Shown here: positions 14,740 through 16,112 of the stretch, in pieces | Numbering within the stretch: position 1 is the first letter of the stretch | How the letters are laid out: each line of letters starts with the position of its first letter | Source: CAZWEZ01 sp964632795 | Lineage (GTDB): Bacteria > Pseudomonadota > Alphaproteobacteria > Rhodospirillales > 2-02-FULL-58-16 | NCBI GenBank assembly: GCA_964632795.1 | Contig: CAZWEZ010000087.1 | Span: 1 to 16,112, forward strand | DNA: 16,112 nucleotides | Direction of reading: 5' to 3' | Notes under the pieces: model-generated | Databases searched by the model: none | What the model saw: only the letters and a program-made list of their open reading frames with translations | Told to the model about the DNA's origin: nothing | Program-made: the position numbers and the translations under genes

Positions 14740-14929
14740 TTCCCTGATCAGCAGGGAAAATACAGGGAATTATTGCAAAAATGGTGTCGATCCGGGCCGA
14801 TTTAGCCGTCTAACCAGCTGATATTCCTGTCTGTTTCCGAAAATTCCCTGCGCAACGAAACAGGGAAATTTTGAAGCCGAACAGGGAATTAATACCGAGA
14901 AACAGGGAATTGTCTGGTGGATCAGGGAA
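14740..14929. repeat. Array of eight CAGGGAA heptamers with helical spacing
   Basis: The heptamer CAGGGAA occurs on the plus strand at 14752, 14763, 14861, 14882, 14903 and 14923, and on the minus strand (as TTCCCTG) at 14740 and 14844. Several copies extend to CAGGGAATT. The last four plus-strand copies are spaced 21, 21 and 20 bases, two helical turns, and 14752 to 14763 is 11 bases, one turn. Two minus/plus pairs form inverted repeats (14740-14758 with a 5-base loop, 14844-14867 with a 10-base loop). This looks like a set of protein-binding sites on one helix face. It lies about 95 bases before a tRNA 3' fragment, so integrase arm-type sites or replication iterons are the best guesses. It is not a CRISPR: the repeats are too short and the spacers are not uniform. 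Confidence 0.8.
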
Positions 14930-15022
14930 GCTCAGCTCGATTTGCGGCAGGTTCAAATCGGGGGCCTGCAACTGCTTTAATTTGCTATTGCTTTCTTCGA
15001 ACTTAGAGCCCCAATCCGCTGT

Positions 15023-15067
15023 CTCTTAATCAGCGGGTCGTAGGTTCGAATCCTACTGCGCCCACCA
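15023..15067 (+). other. 3' fragment of tRNA-Lys(CTT), probable attachment site of an island
   Basis: These 45 bases match the 3' part of a bacterial tRNA-Lys: anticodon loop CTCTTAA, the 3' anticodon stem TCAGC, the variable region, the T arm (GTAGG-TTCGAAT-CCTAC), acceptor strand TGCGCCC, discriminator A and CCA. The preceding bases do not form a D arm, and the matching 5' acceptor strand (GGGCGCA) is not found at the proper distance. The 5' anticodon stem is only partly matched (GCTGT, where GCTGA is needed). It is therefore not a working tRNA gene. Integrases that use tRNA 3' ends leave exactly such a copy at the far end of the inserted DNA. With the fragment on the plus strand, the integrated DNA lies to the left, which is the magnetosome side. 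Confidence 0.85.
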
Positions 15068-15078
15068 ATTAAAAAAAT

Positions 15079-15110
15079 GGCTTAGCAAAGTAAGCGCTAA
15101 GCCGATTTTT
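15079..15110 (+). terminator. Rho-independent terminator after the tRNA-Lys fragment
   Basis: GGCTTAGC (15079-15086) pairs perfectly with GCTAAGCC (15096-15103) over a 9-base loop, followed by GATTTTT. An A-run precedes the stem. It starts 11 bases after the CCA end, where a tRNA terminator belongs, so it is probably the original terminator of the tRNA-Lys gene, kept on the chromosomal side of the junction. Confidence 0.8.
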
Positions 15111-15113
15111 CTT

Positions 15114-15135
15114 ATAGCAACCACATAGCAACCAC
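15114..15135. repeat. Tandem 11-bp direct repeat
   Basis: ATAGCAACCAC occurs twice in direct succession (15114-15124 and 15125-15135), immediately beyond the tRNA terminator. The spacing of one helical turn would suit cooperative binding of a protein near the putative att site. It could also be a chance duplication. Confidence 0.6.
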
Positions 15136-15224
15136 CGAATTTAGAAATAGGTGGGCCTAGAGGTGACCCGGTAGCAAAGGCCTTAGCCAGGATATCCTAA
15201 TCCGCTCCTCGCGGGCGAGGAATC

Positions 15225-15611
15225 TTACACCTGCCGCGCCTGTCCGGTGAGCGTTTTGATGAACTACGCAGCATGGGCATTGAGGCCATCGGAGACATTC
15301 CGGACGATTTCCCGTTGAACGGAAACCAGGGCCGGATGCGTCAGGTTCACAAGGAGGATAGGGAATTCCTCTCCCCCGACCTTTGGAAGGCCTTGAAGGA
15401 TTCTGGCCTGCCGGCGCTTACTACCTGGATTTCGAGACCGTGTCCCCGGCGATCCCTCTTTACCCGGGAACGTCCCCTTTTCAGACGATCCCTTTCCAGT
15501 GGTCCCTTCATCGCGTTAATCGGAACGGAAAGACCACTCACCGGGAGTTTCCCGCCGACGGAGGAACCGACCCGCGCCGGGAACTGGCCGAAAACCTGAT
15601 ATCGGCTGTTG
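15225..15611 (+). pseudogene. Fragment of a DUF2779-type gene, frameshifted
   Basis: Two reading frames together give a piece of a DUF2779-like protein (a family with an RNase H/exonuclease-like core; function poorly known). The first frame (about 15225-15420) reads LPRLSGERFDELRSMGIEAI and DIPDDFPLNG. The second frame (from about 15421) continues with YYLDFETVSPAIPLYPG, then TIPFQWSLHR and REFPADGGTDPRRELAENLI. The switch between frames near 15420 shows a small indel. The gene has no 5' end (a stop lies upstream at 15198) and is cut off at about 15611, where transposase sequence begins. It is a dead remnant. The family call rests on the LDFET and IPFQWS motifs. Confidence 0.7.
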
Positions 15612-15948
15612 GCAAGCGGCGCGTGGTGGCCAAGGTGGAATGGCATCCCGGCGAACTGTGTCCCCGTGTCGGCTTCATTGTCACCAACCTGTCCCGGCCA
15701 GCCGAGTGGGTGGTGGCCTTCTACAATCAAAGAGGCAAAGCGGAGCAATTTATCATGGAAGGCAAGAACGCGATCAAATGGACGCGGCTGTCGTGCCGCA
15801 AGTTCCGCGACAATGCCGTTCGGCTCCAGCTTCACGCCCTGGCCTATAACCGGGCCAACTTCATGCGGACACTGGCCTTGCCGAAGGAGGTGGAACACTG
15901 GTCTCTGACCACGTTGCGGGAAAAGCTGGTGAAGATCGATGCCTCGAA
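15612..15948 (+). mobile_element. IS1380-family transposase remnant (C-terminal part)
   Basis: The frame open to 16045 reads RVVAKVEWHPGELCPRVGFI, then VTNLSRPAEWVV and FYNQRGKAEQFIMEGKNAIK. WTRLSCRKFRDNAVRLQLHA and EVEHWSLTTLREKLVKI follow. This is the C-terminal DDE-type region of IS1380-family transposases, including the YNxRGxAEQxIxEGK motif. The N-terminal two thirds are missing and the remnant is joined in frame to the DUF2779 fragment. After about 15948 the protein no longer follows the family, so the end is also damaged. No terminal inverted repeat is seen. It is inactive. Confidence 0.8.
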
Positions 15949-16112
15949 CTCGCCGATCTCGGTTACCGAACGGTACGTCGTCAATTCCATCCCTCGCCCA
16001 TGGAGTTTAAGATATCTGTGGATTCACATTACCATATTAGCTTAAATTAATACACAAGGGGGGAAACCGGCATCTTCAACAGCCAATCCGCCTGGCGATT
16101 CGTGAATCGGAT
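15949..16112. other. Residual sequence after transposase remnant
   Basis: The chimeric frame runs on to 16045 with residues I do not recognise. The rest, more AT-rich and ending at the window edge, has no visible gene or repeat. Confidence 0.4.

Noticed and set aside
14740..14929. CRISPR array
   Set aside because: The repeated unit is only 7-9 bases, occurs on both strands, and the intervals vary from 11 to about 80 bases.
14995..15067. A complete tRNA-Lys gene
   Set aside because: No D arm and no 5' acceptor strand complementary to TGCGCCC at the right distance, and the anticodon stem has a mismatch. Only the 3' part is tRNA-like.

Overview
This window is the downstream half of a magnetosome mamAB operon followed by an accessory region that ends at a probable island boundary. 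Seven consecutive plus-strand genes match the known magnetosome order of Magnetospirillum-type bacteria: mamO (3' part only), mamP, mamA, mamQ, mamR, mamB, mamS and mamT. The high-GC coding style, the gene order and the Sel1, PAS/GAF and PodJ-like neighbours point to a magnetotactic alphaproteobacterium, probably Rhodospirillales. The species cannot be fixed from sequence reading alone.

Layout. Bases 1-4481 are a compact block (mamO-P-A-Q-R-B), with mamQ/mamR and mamR/mamB overlapping by ATGA. Two large structured palindromic elements follow. One (4481-4747) starts on the last base of the mamB stop codon. The other (5324-5586) sits inside the 5' end of mamT. mamS lies between them. mamT reads to 6112, and no mamU follows. 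A membrane-anchored coiled-coil protein of unknown function comes next (6315-7325), then a 1153-residue sensor protein (7366-10827) whose histidine-kinase H-box has lost its histidine and whose ATPase domain is replaced by TPRs. Bases 10968-14543 hold three Sel1-repeat proteins, one of them a lipoprotein with a peptidoglycan-binding domain, plus a small ORF resembling the N-terminal module of PodJ-like proteins.

Bases 14544-15220 have no gene. They hold an array of eight CAGGGAA heptamers with helical spacing, then a 45-nt 3' fragment of a tRNA-Lys(CTT) gene with its terminator. A tRNA 3' fragment without a 5' half is the usual scar of tRNA-targeted island integration. Its orientation puts the integrated DNA to the left, on the magnetosome side. 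The last kilobase is wreckage: a frameshifted DUF2779 gene fragment fused in frame to the C-terminal part of an IS1380-type transposase.

How the genes work together (established family knowledge): MamB transports iron into the magnetosome vesicle. MamO (here its TauE-like membrane half), MamP and MamT (c-type magnetochrome proteins) act in nucleation and redox control of magnetite. MamA coats the vesicle, MamQ is needed for membrane formation, and MamR and MamS affect crystal size and shape. The most unusual things here are the paired palindromic elements, whose stems differ in sequence but stay complementary while their loops are conserved. One of them appears to have replaced the native RBS, start codon and first five codons of mamT.
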